A DNA stretch of 7,327 nt from JASFHF01 sp050123375 (GTDB taxonomy: Bacteria; Pseudomonadota; Gammaproteobacteria; UBA12402), in NCBI GenBank assembly GCA_050123375.1, contig JASFHF010000056.1, positions 1 through 7,327 of the forward strand, read 5' to 3'. The notes below the pieces were generated by a model. That model did not search any database and was not told the origin of the DNA. It was given only the letters and a program-made list of their open reading frames with translations. Positions 1 through 5,872 of this stretch are shown here, piece after piece (position 1 is the first letter of the stretch; each line of letters opens with the position of its first letter). Position numbers and translations under genes: made by a program.

Positions 1-154
1 CTTGAGCTGTATCTATTACCGCTATTGAATCCCTTAGCTCATTATCTTTCAATACTTCTTCTTCATATCCAAATAAAGTGGCTTCTCTTAATTCCTGATC
101 ACAACTATTTGCTTCGGTTATTACTTGGTTAACGTTTAAGTATTTAACTTTCAT
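1..154 (-). CDS. Unrecognised protein, N-terminal 51 residues only (runs off the left edge)
   Basis: An ATG at 152-154 opens a frame that stays open to the window edge. It begins MKVKYLNVNQVITEANSC and continues with an acidic stretch containing FGYEEEVLKDNELRD. An AGGAG ribosome-binding site lies at 165-169, ten bases before the ATG, which supports this start. There is no signal peptide or membrane segment in the visible part, which looks like a soluble, charged, helical protein. I recognise no family. The gene follows the MFS carrier at 263-1528 on the same strand after a 108-bp gap, and a promoter-like sequence lies in that gap, so it may be transcribed separately. The function is unknown. 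Confidence 0.6.
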   Translation of the reverse strand, partial: MKVKYLNVNQVITEANSCDQELREATLFGYEEEVLKDNELRDSIAVIDTAQ

Positions 155-228
155 TTTTTAGACGCTCCTATCAGATATCCATTTCTCCTTCTTCAATTCC
201 TCTCTTATTAAATTTACATCTCAAAAAA

Positions 229-256
229 AATATAAACATGATATTTTTTTAATCAA
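229..256 (-). promoter_or_regulatory. Candidate sigma70-type promoter for the partial gene at 1-154
   Basis: Read on the minus strand, TTGATT (251-256) is followed after 16 bases by TATATT (229-234). These match the consensus boxes at 4/6 and 5/6 positions. The site sits between the MFS stop and the start at 154, leaving an untranslated leader of about 70 bases. The leader contains an RBS-preceded micro-ORF of three codons (Met-Asp-Ile-stop) just upstream of the gene's own RBS. The region is very AT-rich, so chance matches are likely. Confidence 0.35.
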
Positions 257-262
257 ATTAAT

Positions 263-1528
263 TTATAATATAACCTCGGATTCAAATCTTTTATTCAAGT
301 TAGTAAAAATAAAAAATGCTAAGTATGTTGCTAGCAAATAGCAAAACAAAATTAAACCAAAACTACATTTAAAATCTCCATAATTTATATTTGTGTTAAA
401 AATACCAGAAGATGATATAGTCAAAACTCCACCTATAATAGGCTGAATAACAAATCCAGACACCACCACTGCCATATTGTTAAAACCGATAACTGTAGCC
501 TGCTGCTCCCTCTCATTTATTTCTCTTATAAGACTAAAACTTAAAACCTGCCCCGAACAAGCCCCACCTGCTAAAAAAACACATATGGCTATGACCCACA
601 ATGGAGAATGATCTAAAAATAAAATTATTCCAAACACAACAAACCCTACAAATGAAATTGCAGTTAAAAATAATTGCTTATTGTTCACTTGCATATAATA
701 CCAGCCCAGAATAGGACTTAGAACCCCTAGACCCAACCACATTAAAGTACATACATATACAGCCTGCATATGAGAATACCCAAAGACTTTAATCAAATAA
801 GGAACGCCCCACAATGAAGAAAAACCAACCATAGGCGCCCACATTAAAAAAGCGTATCCAGCAATAAACCAGTTCTGTTTCATTAAAACAATATTGCACA
901 AACTTTTTACAATCCCGCCAGCCCCCAAATATTTTCGCACAACAATGCGCTTATATGAAGCAAAATACCAAATCAAAGCAGAAAGCAATAAAGCGGCAAT
1001 ACCTAAATAAAAAAACAATTCTCTCCATCCAAAAAATTGCAATAATTCGCTTACTAATATTTGTCCAATAATAGCCCCCATAGCGGCAAGTAATTGCGCA
1101 ACTCCTGTCAACAACGCAAAATATTTCGCTTCAAATAAATCATGAGAAACCACCAGCAAAGCAATAAAGGCAAAAGCTGAACCCCCACCAATAAATATTC
1201 TTGAAATAACAACTAAATATATATTATGGGCAACACTAAAAATTAATAGGCCTATAGAACAAGCAATTATTGCTATACTTGTAACTCTCCCCGGGTCATA
1301 TCTATCAAAAAATAATCCTGATGGGATTTGCATAACAGCATATGCAAAAAAATACACCCCAGAAATAAAGCCAAGCCCAAAAGCATTTACATGCAAATCA
1401 TGCATTAATTGTGTTGTCATGATACTGGGAGAAACCTGTATTCCCATCTCCAAAACCAAAAATGTAGCAATAAGAAAATATATTAATAACGATTTTTTGT
1501 GATTTTTTGTTTTTAGATCTCTTGTCAT
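263..1528 (-). CDS. MFS transporter (12-TM major facilitator, substrate unknown)
   Basis: This is a 421-residue inner-membrane secondary carrier with about twelve hydrophobic segments, complete for its family. Visible MFS marks are a motif-A-like loop between TM2 and TM3 (residues 71-81, GLFFDRYDPGRV region), an Arg at 110 in TM4 followed by a glycine-rich run (IGGGSAFAF, 113-121), and GAIIGQ at 151-156 in TM5. The opening (residues 28-45, including QVSPSIMTTQLM) and the MQIPSGLFFDR stretch resemble the MFS carriers abundant in Legionella and Coxiella. Some members of that group carry amino acids or other nutrients, but the substrate cannot be read from sequence. The ATG at 1526-1528 places a short basic N-terminus before TM1. 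I see no good Shine-Dalgarno before it, so the exact start is less certain than the gene. It lies 146 bp downstream of rsgA on the same strand. Confidence 0.9.
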   Translation of the reverse strand: MTRDLKTKNHKKSLLIYFLIATFLVLEMGIQVSPSIMTTQLMHDLHVNAFGLGFISGVYFFAYAVMQIPSGLFFDRYDPGRVTSIAIIACSIGLLIFSVAHNIYLVVISRIFIGGGSAFAFIALLVVSHDLFEAKYFALLTGVAQLLAAMGAIIGQILVSELLQFFGWRELFFYLGIAALLLSALIWYFASYKRIVVRKYLGAGGIVKSLCNIVLMKQNWFIAGYAFLMWAPMVGFSSLWGVPYLIKVFGYSHMQAVYVCTLMWLGLGVLSPILGWYYMQVNNKQLFLTAISFVGFVVFGIILFLDHSPLWVIAICVFLAGGACSGQVLSFSLIREINEREQQATVIGFNNMAVVVSGFVIQPIIGGVLTISSSGIFNTNINYGDFKCSFGLILFCYLLATYLAFFIFTNLNKRFESEVIL

Positions 1529-1674
1529 GATTAATATAAACCCGCATGCAATTTTTTTAACTAGTTGATTTGATGTATTAAAACGTCAAAACCAATTATT
1601 TTTACCAACAACCCCTGATTCAGCCAGCACAAACACAAAAAAGTTGCACATCGGGTAACAAGAACAGAAATACT

Positions 1675-2766
1675 TTATTTTTTAGTATTCATTTGCTTTC
1701 TCTGTTTAAGCACAGAATGACGATATTTTCCAAATTTACGATCCTCCAACCTACTATCCCAAGAAGTTTCTTCTTGTTTTTTGGACAAATATCTAACCTC
1801 TTTTTGTAATTTCTGATAATTATGAAATCGCTCTATGTCTAATCGATTTTGAGCAATTGCTTCTTGAACAGCACACCCTGGCTCTTGATTGTGACTACAA
1901 TCAGTAAAACGACAATTTTCTGCCAAAGCTTCAATATCCGAAAAACTACTATCCAATCCTTTTTCATCTACCCATAACTGTAACTCTCTCATTCCCGGGG
2001 TATCAACCAACAACCCGCCATTTGGTAATAAAAAAAGCTGTCTTCTTGTTGTAGTATGACGTCCTTTAGAATCAGAAATTCTTGTGCTAGCCGTCTTTTG
2101 ATACTCTTCTCCCAACAATCTATTTGTTATCGTAGACTTTCCTACCCCAGACGATCCCAACAAAGCTATGGTTTGATTATTGTTAAAATAAGTATTTAAC
2201 TCAACCATTCCATTGTTGCTAATCGGACTAATGAAATGAACCGGCACTCCTAATGCAATGGTATCAATTTGCTCTCGAATCCTATTTAACTCTCCTTCAT
2301 CCTTTATCAAATCCACCTTATTTAAAATAATTACGGGCTTAGCGTTACTGTCCCAAGCTAAAGTCAAATATCTTTCTATTCTTCGTAAATTAAAATCTCC
2401 ATCAAGACCAGAAACGATAAAAGCATAATCTATATTAGCAACTAAAGGCTGTTCCTCTATACTATCTCCAGAAACTTTACGAGACATAATCGTTCTTCTA
2501 GGAAGTAACTCATGAATTATTGCAACACTATCGCTAGAATAAATTTCTACAGCAGCCCAATCTCCAACCACGGGAAAATCCACCCGGTTTTTTGCTGAGT
2601 ATCTATATGAACCAGAAATCTTTCCTCTTAGCTCTCCTTGATCAGTCATTAGCATATAGGAACCTTTATCTTCGCTGGAAATTCTGGCTGGCACCAAATC
2701 TGGCTTTTTCAATTCATCAAAATAAAATTCAAATATTGAATTCCAACCAACTAACTCAAGACTCAT
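1675..2766 (-). CDS. rsgA: Ribosome small-subunit-dependent GTPase RsgA (YjeQ/EngC family)
   Basis: RsgA is a cytoplasmic circularly permuted GTPase that binds the 30S subunit late in assembly, helps release the maturation factor RbfA, and checks the decoding site. The permuted G-motif order is clear. Counting from the chosen ATG (subtract 2 if counting from the upstream TTG), an N-terminal OB-fold holds the PVVGDW motif near residue 66. G4 NKVD is at about 149-152, the P-loop GSSGVGKST at 204-212, a switch region RHTTTRRQL at 236-244 and G3 DTPG at 255-258. A zinc-binding knuckle has the family spacing C-x4-C-x-H-x5-C (C285, C290, H292, C298), followed by a basic helical tail ending KQRKQMNTKK. 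All key residues are present and the length (363 aa) is normal. The gene starts 37 bp after the upstream MFS stop, so co-transcription is likely. Confidence 0.96.
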   Translation of the reverse strand: MSLELVGWNSIFEFYFDELKKPDLVPARISSEDKGSYMLMTDQGELRGKISGSYRYSAKNRVDFPVVGDWAAVEIYSSDSVAIIHELLPRRTIMSRKVSGDSIEEQPLVANIDYAFIVSGLDGDFNLRRIERYLTLAWDSNAKPVIILNKVDLIKDEGELNRIREQIDTIALGVPVHFISPISNNGMVELNTYFNNNQTIALLGSSGVGKSTITNRLLGEEYQKTASTRISDSKGRHTTTRRQLFLLPNGGLLVDTPGMRELQLWVDEKGLDSSFSDIEALAENCRFTDCSHNQEPGCAVQEAIAQNRLDIERFHNYQKLQKEVRYLSKKQEETSWDSRLEDRKFGKYRHSVLKQRKQMNTKK

Positions 2767-2773
2767 AACCAAA

Positions 2774-2778
2774 TCCTC
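2774..2778 (-). promoter_or_regulatory. Ribosome-binding site that fixes the rsgA start
   Basis: GAGGA on the minus strand lies seven bases before the ATG at 2764-2766. A TTG two codons upstream (2770-2772) is in frame but only one base from this GAGGA, too close for initiation. The ATG is therefore preferred, giving a protein two residues shorter than the maximal frame. Confidence 0.7.
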
Positions 2779-2803
2779 AATAAATTTTAAATAAAATTAT
2801 TTT

Positions 2804-4036
2804 TCACTGTTCTTTTTTATATCTTATTAAAAATACACCGCTTAAAAAATAAGCTAAACCAGCCAAAACTATTGGAATCATAACTTCAAATATAGAAAAA
2901 GATGCATCTAACATTGCAGCAATAATAAATGCTACACAATAAATTGCACCAATACCGCCCATAACCTTCCCTTGCTCATCAGAACCAACCGTATTTGATG
3001 CTATGGCCATTATGCACCCATATGCACTTACATGACAAACTGCAATTATAAAAACAGTTATCCATTCCACTGATAAAAGAGGTATAAATCCGGCTATTAA
3101 CACAAAGAAAGCCAAGAACATCATAAAGTAGATATATAATGGTTTTAACGCATATTTTGCCGTTAATTTGGGCTGTACATACCGCATAGCAAATACAAAC
3201 CCAACTCCCAACACTATGAAAAACAATCCCAATTGGTGCGGGCTAAAACGAAATAATTTTTGCATAACAATGGGAATTTGTTGTATATAAAACCCCCAAG
3301 CCAATGCCAAAAAGAAAAAAACGGAAGTAATTCTAATTACTCTACGATCCTTAAACATAAATGTAAAGGCCGTAAACACTTTAAATATAGGCACAGAATG
3401 CTTTTCTTTAGGTTGATAAGTTTCTTTAAATATAAATACTATCCAAAGCAAGTTAAAAAATGCTATAACTGAAGCAATCCAAAAAGGTGTGGTTACACTA
3501 AACCAAGAAATTAAATTAGATGAAGTTGTAAGGGCTGAAACAATAGGACCAAATATTATTCCAACCGCGCCAGCTAATGCTATTAACCCCATGTTTTTTG
3601 CTTTATGATCAGGTAAACTAATATCTGCTACAGCTGCCTGAGCCACATCATAATTACCCCCGAAAAACCCTTGTATTAGCCTTGCAACCACAAATAAAAC
3701 AAATAAATGCGTATTAACTGAAAGGGCTTGTAAAAAATAACTTACTGATACCACAAATAACCCAAGCATTAAAATCTTCTTTCTTCCAAATTGATCTGAA
3801 ACCAACCCCAAAAATGCTGTTCCAAAGAAATTTCCCAACGGCCAACCAGCTAATGCTAAAGCATAACAAAAATACCTCACCCACGGGGTCGTCCCTGCAG
3901 AGACCAACATGCTATTCTTGGCCAAAAACAAATCTGGAAACAAAGGAAATATCAACAAGAACCCCATAAAATCTAGAGCAATTGTCGTCATCAATACAAA
4001 TAATGTCATTTTATAGTATCTGGTTTTTTCTTGCAT
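2804..4036 (-). CDS. MFS drug/H+ antiporter-like transporter (DHA1/TetA-like)
   Basis: This is a 410-residue, 12-TM inner-membrane carrier of the major facilitator superfamily, probably proton-coupled export. Motif A is nearly canonical in the TM2-TM3 loop (GLVSDQFGRKK, 77-87). Motif B is in TM4 (RLIQGFFGGN, 119-128). Motif C, typical of 12-TM antiporters, is in TM5 (GAVGIIFGP, 156-164). An acidic residue lies in TM1 (D22, LDFMGFLLIFPLFPDL). A long hydrophilic stretch around 205-218 separates the two halves, and SNTVGSDEQGKVMG (347-360) resembles the TetA/Bcr-type loop. The ATG at 4034-4036 has AAGGA at 4046-4050, nine bases upstream. The motif pattern points to the drug-export branch, but the substrate is not determinable and a metabolite exporter is possible. 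It heads the likely transcription unit with rsgA. Confidence 0.9.
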   Translation of the reverse strand: MQEKTRYYKMTLFVLMTTIALDFMGFLLIFPLFPDLFLAKNSMLVSAGTTPWVRYFCYALALAGWPLGNFFGTAFLGLVSDQFGRKKILMLGLFVVSVSYFLQALSVNTHLFVLFVVARLIQGFFGGNYDVAQAAVADISLPDHKAKNMGLIALAGAVGIIFGPIVSALTTSSNLISWFSVTTPFWIASVIAFFNLLWIVFIFKETYQPKEKHSVPIFKVFTAFTFMFKDRRVIRITSVFFFLALAWGFYIQQIPIVMQKLFRFSPHQLGLFFIVLGVGFVFAMRYVQPKLTAKYALKPLYIYFMMFLAFFVLIAGFIPLLSVEWITVFIIAVCHVSAYGCIMAIASNTVGSDEQGKVMGGIGAIYCVAFIIAAMLDASFSIFEVMIPIVLAGLAYFLSGVFLIRYKKEQ

Positions 4037-4086
4037 TTAGGCTTATCCTTTTTGATTTTAAATTAATTTCGAGTTTTATTTAAATT

Positions 4087-4116
4087 CATATATCTAAAAC
4101 CGTTAACATTTTACAA
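4087..4116 (-). promoter_or_regulatory. Candidate promoter for the DHA1 MFS-rsgA unit
   Basis: On the minus strand TTGTAA (4111-4116) is followed after 18 bases by TATATG (4087-4092), about 50 bases before the MFS start. Each box matches consensus at 4/6. The match is weak and the region is AT-rich. The position, immediately upstream of the first gene of the block, is the main support. Confidence 0.3.
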
Positions 4117-4147
4117 TAATTACAAAAAAATATCTCCAATATTGTAA
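4111..4147. repeat. Inverted repeat TTACAATA-N21-TATTGTAA upstream of the MFS gene
   Basis: TTACAATA at 4111-4118 is matched exactly in inverted orientation by TATTGTAA at 4140-4147. The left copy overlaps the candidate -35 box. A second TTACAA lies at 4119-4124 beside the left arm, so on the minus strand two TTGTAA copies are in tandem three bases apart. The repeats could be operator half-sites for a local regulator, but no regulator gene is in view and an AT-rich background makes chance repeats likely. Confidence 0.3.
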
Positions 4148-4153
4148 ACTTCA

Positions 4154-4318
4154 TTATATGATTTTTGTCTTTTTACTAGCAATCAGATAATAAGCCACCG
4201 GAACAACAAATAAAGTTCCAATGCTCATACCTCCTACTATTACTAAACCCATCTGCCTTCTACTAACAGCTCCGACCCCACTCGCCATTATTAATGATAA
4301 AGCTCCAAGGATCATATC
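4154..4318 (-). pseudogene. Remnant of an RND (AcrB/MexF-type) efflux pump, C-terminal end only
   Basis: The minus-strand frame ending with a TAA at 4154-4156 encodes about 53 residues beginning MILGALSLIMASGVGAVSRR and continuing QMGLVIVGGMSIGTLF. This is the last membrane segment region of hydrophobe/amphiphile-efflux RND pumps, where family members read close to LGALPLxxASGxGAVSRRxxGxxIVGGMxIGT. The roughly 1,000 upstream residues of a working pump are absent: just before MILGAL the similarity stops and a stop codon soon follows in frame. Relative to the family, which usually shows TLFTLFVVPV, this copy has TLFVVPV, as if nine bases were lost between short repeats. It has no start or RBS of its own. 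A dead fragment is the only reasonable reading. Confidence 0.8.
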
Positions 4319-4320
4319 AT

Positions 4321-4428
4321 AGCGTAGCCATTAATATTGACCGCAACCTTTCGAGAGCACAAAAAAGTATGGGGCAAAATAATTTAAGCTTTAATCCTAT
4401 TGAATTTTGGGAAAAACTCAAGCATTAA
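4321..4428 (+). pseudogene. Probable 3' fragment of an unrecognised gene
   Basis: A plus-strand frame reads AINIDRNLSRAQKSMGQNN, then LSFNPIEFWEKLKH, and stops with TAA at 4426-4428. Its amino-acid composition looks like real protein and unlike the AT-rich spacer. It has no plausible start with a ribosome-binding site; the only in-frame ATG, at 4369, lacks one. It begins at the point where the RND remnant on the other strand loses its similarity, so I read it as the tail of a second gene whose 5' part was lost in the same rearrangement. I do not recognise the family, and the left boundary is approximate. Confidence 0.35.
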
Positions 4429-4434
4429 TTAATT

Positions 4435-4442
4435 TTAGTGTT
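4435..4442 (+). repeat. Left 8-bp target-site duplication of the MITE (TTAGTGTT)
   Basis: TTAGTGTT lies immediately outside the left terminal inverted repeat and recurs exactly at 5795-5802 outside the right one. This is the signature of insertion with an 8-bp staggered cut. A ninth base (T) could be shared with the right terminus. Confidence 0.8.
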
Positions 4443-4467
4443 ACTGCTTATCCACTTTACTCCAGTA
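4443..4467 (+). repeat. Left terminal inverted repeat of the MITE
   Basis: This 25-bp end begins ACTGCTTATCC and matches the reverse complement of 5770-5794 except at 4460 (C here, T in the complement of the other end). Confidence 0.8.
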
Positions 4468-4570
4468 AACTGCAAATTAACATCCATTCCAATTGGTTGG
4501 ATCTCAAATCTACGGAGGAACGATTTTGAGTGCTCACCAGTAGTGATCTGCCATATCTTTCCACTATAAA

Positions 4571-4596
4571 TATACCCTTAACAGATGAATTCTTGG
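4571..4596 (+). repeat. Left inverted repeat of the IS630-family element, including the TA target
   Basis: The sequence starts TATACCCTTAAC and ends GAATTCTTGG. It matches the reverse complement of 5737-5762 at 23 of 26 positions. The outermost TA (4571-4572) is the duplicated target dinucleotide. Confidence 0.85.
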
Positions 4597-4604
4597 ATAA
4601 GAAT

Positions 4605-5630
4605 TTAAATCATATGAAATTCTTCGCTCATTAAACTTCTAATTTCATTATCGTATTCAGAAATATTGATAAAAAAATTCATGCAAGCATCCTTGACATC
4701 TTTGAATTTTTCATAGTATCTATTATAGAGAGTTTTTTTCTTAAACAATTTCCACAACCTTTCTATTAAGTTCAGATTTGGCGAATATGTTGGCAAAAAA
4801 ACCAAATTAATTCTGGATGATGTTACATATTTTTTTACAAATTTTGAGTAATGATATTTTGCATTATCCAATATCACGTGAATTTTAACAGCATTTGGGC
4901 ATGATTTTTCAATGAGCTTCAGTAATTCAACTGTACTTTCACCATTTACTTTCTTGCCCTCTATCAAATCCACCTCAAGAGTTTCAATATTTATTGCACC
5001 GTGAAGGTTTACACGTTGACGCCCACTATTGCTAAGTAATTTTCTTTCTTCACCTTTACGTATCCAACCATAAGCAGCTAAGGTATTATGTTCCGGGTGT
5101 ACGCCATCCATAAAATATACCGCTTCATTTTTCGGCTTGTTTTCCATAAATTCTTCATAAAGCTCTACAAATTCTGTCTGTTTTTCAATATCTGATTTGC
5201 CAGGAACTAATTTGGGCTTCTTGTAAGTATAATTTAATCTGTGTAGTAACTGGTTCATCCCGCTAACACTATAAGTTACGCCAAAATATTTTTCTACATA
5301 TTCTATGACTTGATTCGTTGTTAAATAAATGTTTGAATCTAATTCTTTGCAAAAGAGATTCATTTGATGCGCGGTGAGCTTACAATCACTGCCTGCGTAA
5401 TTGGTGTTTAGCAACTTTTTTATTCCGCCTTTTTGGTAGGCTTTTTTATATTTTCTAATTGTTTCATCTGAAATTAATAATGCCGCAGATATTGTTTCAA
5501 TCGTCCAGCCTGTCGCAAGCAAAATTATTACATTAATTTTATAAGCATGTTTTGCTGATTTCTTTTTTGCGCGAGAAAAAGATTCGTGCAACTCCATAAG
5601 TTCTTTTTCTGATAAATGAAATTTTTCCAT
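4605..5630 (-). CDS. IS630-family transposase, intact DD34E
   Basis: This 341-residue cut-and-paste transposase acts on its own inverted repeats and targets TA. A helix-turn-helix region spans roughly 25-75 (WTIETISAALLISDETIRKYKKAYQKGG). A second DNA-binding winged helix spans roughly 84-140 (SVSGMNQLLHRLNYTYKKPK). The DDE domain follows, with D175 in VYFMDGVHPEHN, D255 in HVILDNAKYH and E290 in FLPTYSPNLNLIERLWK. The last two residues are 34 apart, the IS630 spacing. Length and all three catalytic residues are normal and there is no frameshift, so the copy could be active. The ATG at 5628-5630 has AGGAA at 5641-5645, ten bases upstream. Confidence 0.96.
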   Translation of the reverse strand: MEKFHLSEKELMELHESFSRAKKKSAKHAYKINVIILLATGWTIETISAALLISDETIRKYKKAYQKGGIKKLLNTNYAGSDCKLTAHQMNLFCKELDSNIYLTTNQVIEYVEKYFGVTYSVSGMNQLLHRLNYTYKKPKLVPGKSDIEKQTEFVELYEEFMENKPKNEAVYFMDGVHPEHNTLAAYGWIRKGEERKLLSNSGRQRVNLHGAINIETLEVDLIEGKKVNGESTVELLKLIEKSCPNAVKIHVILDNAKYHYSKFVKKYVTSSRINLVFLPTYSPNLNLIERLWKLFKKKTLYNRYYEKFKDVKDACMNFFINISEYDNEIRSLMSEEFHMI

Positions 5631-5668
5631 AACAACATCGTTCCTAATAATCAGTGTTTACGCTGCGA

Positions 5669-5674
5669 AGTATA
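5669..5674 (-). promoter_or_regulatory. Candidate -10 box for the IS630 transposase
   Basis: TATACT on the minus strand matches the -10 consensus at 5/6, about 39 bases before the start codon and within the element. The region 17-18 bases upstream offers only a poor -35 match (TTTATT or ATTTAT), so expression is probably weak if this is the promoter. Confidence 0.3.
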
Positions 5675-5736
5675 CTTTTTTTAACGCACAAAATAAATAA
5701 TTAAATCCTATTTCTATTTCATTAATTTGAATTATG

Positions 5737-5762
5737 CCAAGAATTCATTCGTTAGGGGTATA
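5737..5762 (-). repeat. Right inverted repeat of the IS630-family element, including the TA target
   Basis: It reads CCAAGAATTC inward to outward and ends GGGGTATA. It pairs with 4571-4596 with three mismatches. The final TA (5761-5762) is the second copy of the target dinucleotide. Confidence 0.85.
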
Positions 5763-5769
5763 GATAGCC

Positions 5770-5794
5770 TACTGGAATAAAGTGGATAAGCAGT
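5770..5794 (-). repeat. Right terminal inverted repeat of the MITE
   Basis: It ends AGTGGATAAGCAGT at the outer boundary and is the inverted partner of 4443-4467 (24 of 25 bases). Confidence 0.8.
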
Positions 5795-5802
5795 TTAGTG
5801 TT
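5795..5802 (+). repeat. Right 8-bp target-site duplication of the MITE (TTAGTGTT)
   Basis: This is an exact direct copy of 4435-4442, directly outside the right MITE terminus. Its last two bases overlap the left target duplication of the neighbouring IS1595 element. Confidence 0.8.
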
Positions 5803-5808
5803 AATTTG
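5801..5808 (+). repeat. Left 8-bp target-site duplication of the IS1595 element (TTAATTTG)
   Basis: TTAATTTG abuts the left inverted repeat and recurs exactly at 6794-6801. Eight base pairs is the usual duplication length for the IS1595 family. Confidence 0.92.
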
Positions 5809-5832
5809 AATGCCTATCTCAAAAGTGTCCGT
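5809..5832 (+). repeat. Left inverted repeat of the IS1595 element
   Basis: This is a 24-bp terminus beginning AATGCCTATCTC, an exact inverted match of 6770-6793. Confidence 0.93.
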
Positions 5833-5872
5833 AACTTAAAATATTTGGTATCATTGGAGCCAGAGGTGAAGC

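Larger units (their letters stand above)
4037..4604. other. Gene-free stretch: MFS leader, gene debris and the left side of the transposon nest
   Basis: This stretch of about 570 bases has no intact gene. In order it holds the MFS leader with a candidate promoter and inverted repeat (4037-4153), the RND pump remnant (4154-4318), the tail of an unrecognised plus-strand gene (4321-4428), the MITE target repeat and left arm (4435-4572), and the left end of IS630 (4571-4604). Confidence 0.75.
4573..5760 (-). mobile_element. IS630-family insertion sequence, complete (about 1.19 kb)
   Basis: The element is bounded by imperfect inverted repeats (about 23/26 matches, tips TACCC) and flanked on both sides by TA, the target IS630/Tc1-mariner-type elements duplicate. 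It carries one intact transposase gene on the minus strand occupying most of its length. The size and single-ORF organisation are typical of IS630. It sits inside the MITE at 4443-5794, dividing it into a 130-bp left arm and a 32-bp right arm. Confidence 0.9.
4443..5794. mobile_element. MITE-like non-autonomous element, split by the IS630 insertion
   Basis: The ends at 4443-4467 and 5770-5794 are 25-bp terminal inverted repeats matching at 24 positions (difference at 4460). They start ACTGCTTATCCACTTTA and are flanked by exact 8-bp direct repeats. Removing the inner IS630 element and one TA copy leaves 4443-4572 joined to 5763-5794, a unit of about 162 bp with no coding capacity. The left arm holds two short imperfect hairpins, one around CCAATTGG (about 4481-4501) and one pairing CTCAAATC with GATTTTGAG (about 4503-4538). 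Small size, terminal repeats, a target duplication and no transposase define a MITE. It must be moved in trans by a transposase encoded elsewhere. An 8-bp duplication excludes IS630 itself, which duplicates TA. Confidence 0.75.

Noticed and set aside
1529..1674. Possible promoter with TTGACG between rsgA and the downstream MFS gene
   Set aside because: TTGACG is a fair -35 box, but no acceptable -10 lies at 16-18 bases. I could not support a specific site, although a promoter somewhere in the gap is plausible.
3260..3472. Plus-strand open frame of 70 codons
   Set aside because: It lies wholly antisense within the MFS transporter gene, has no ribosome-binding site and a low-complexity Lys/Tyr-rich composition. 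It is a shadow frame.
4481..4538. MITE left-arm hairpins considered as a small RNA or terminator
   Set aside because: The stems are short and imperfect and lack a U-run or a promoter. They are more simply internal structure of the MITE.
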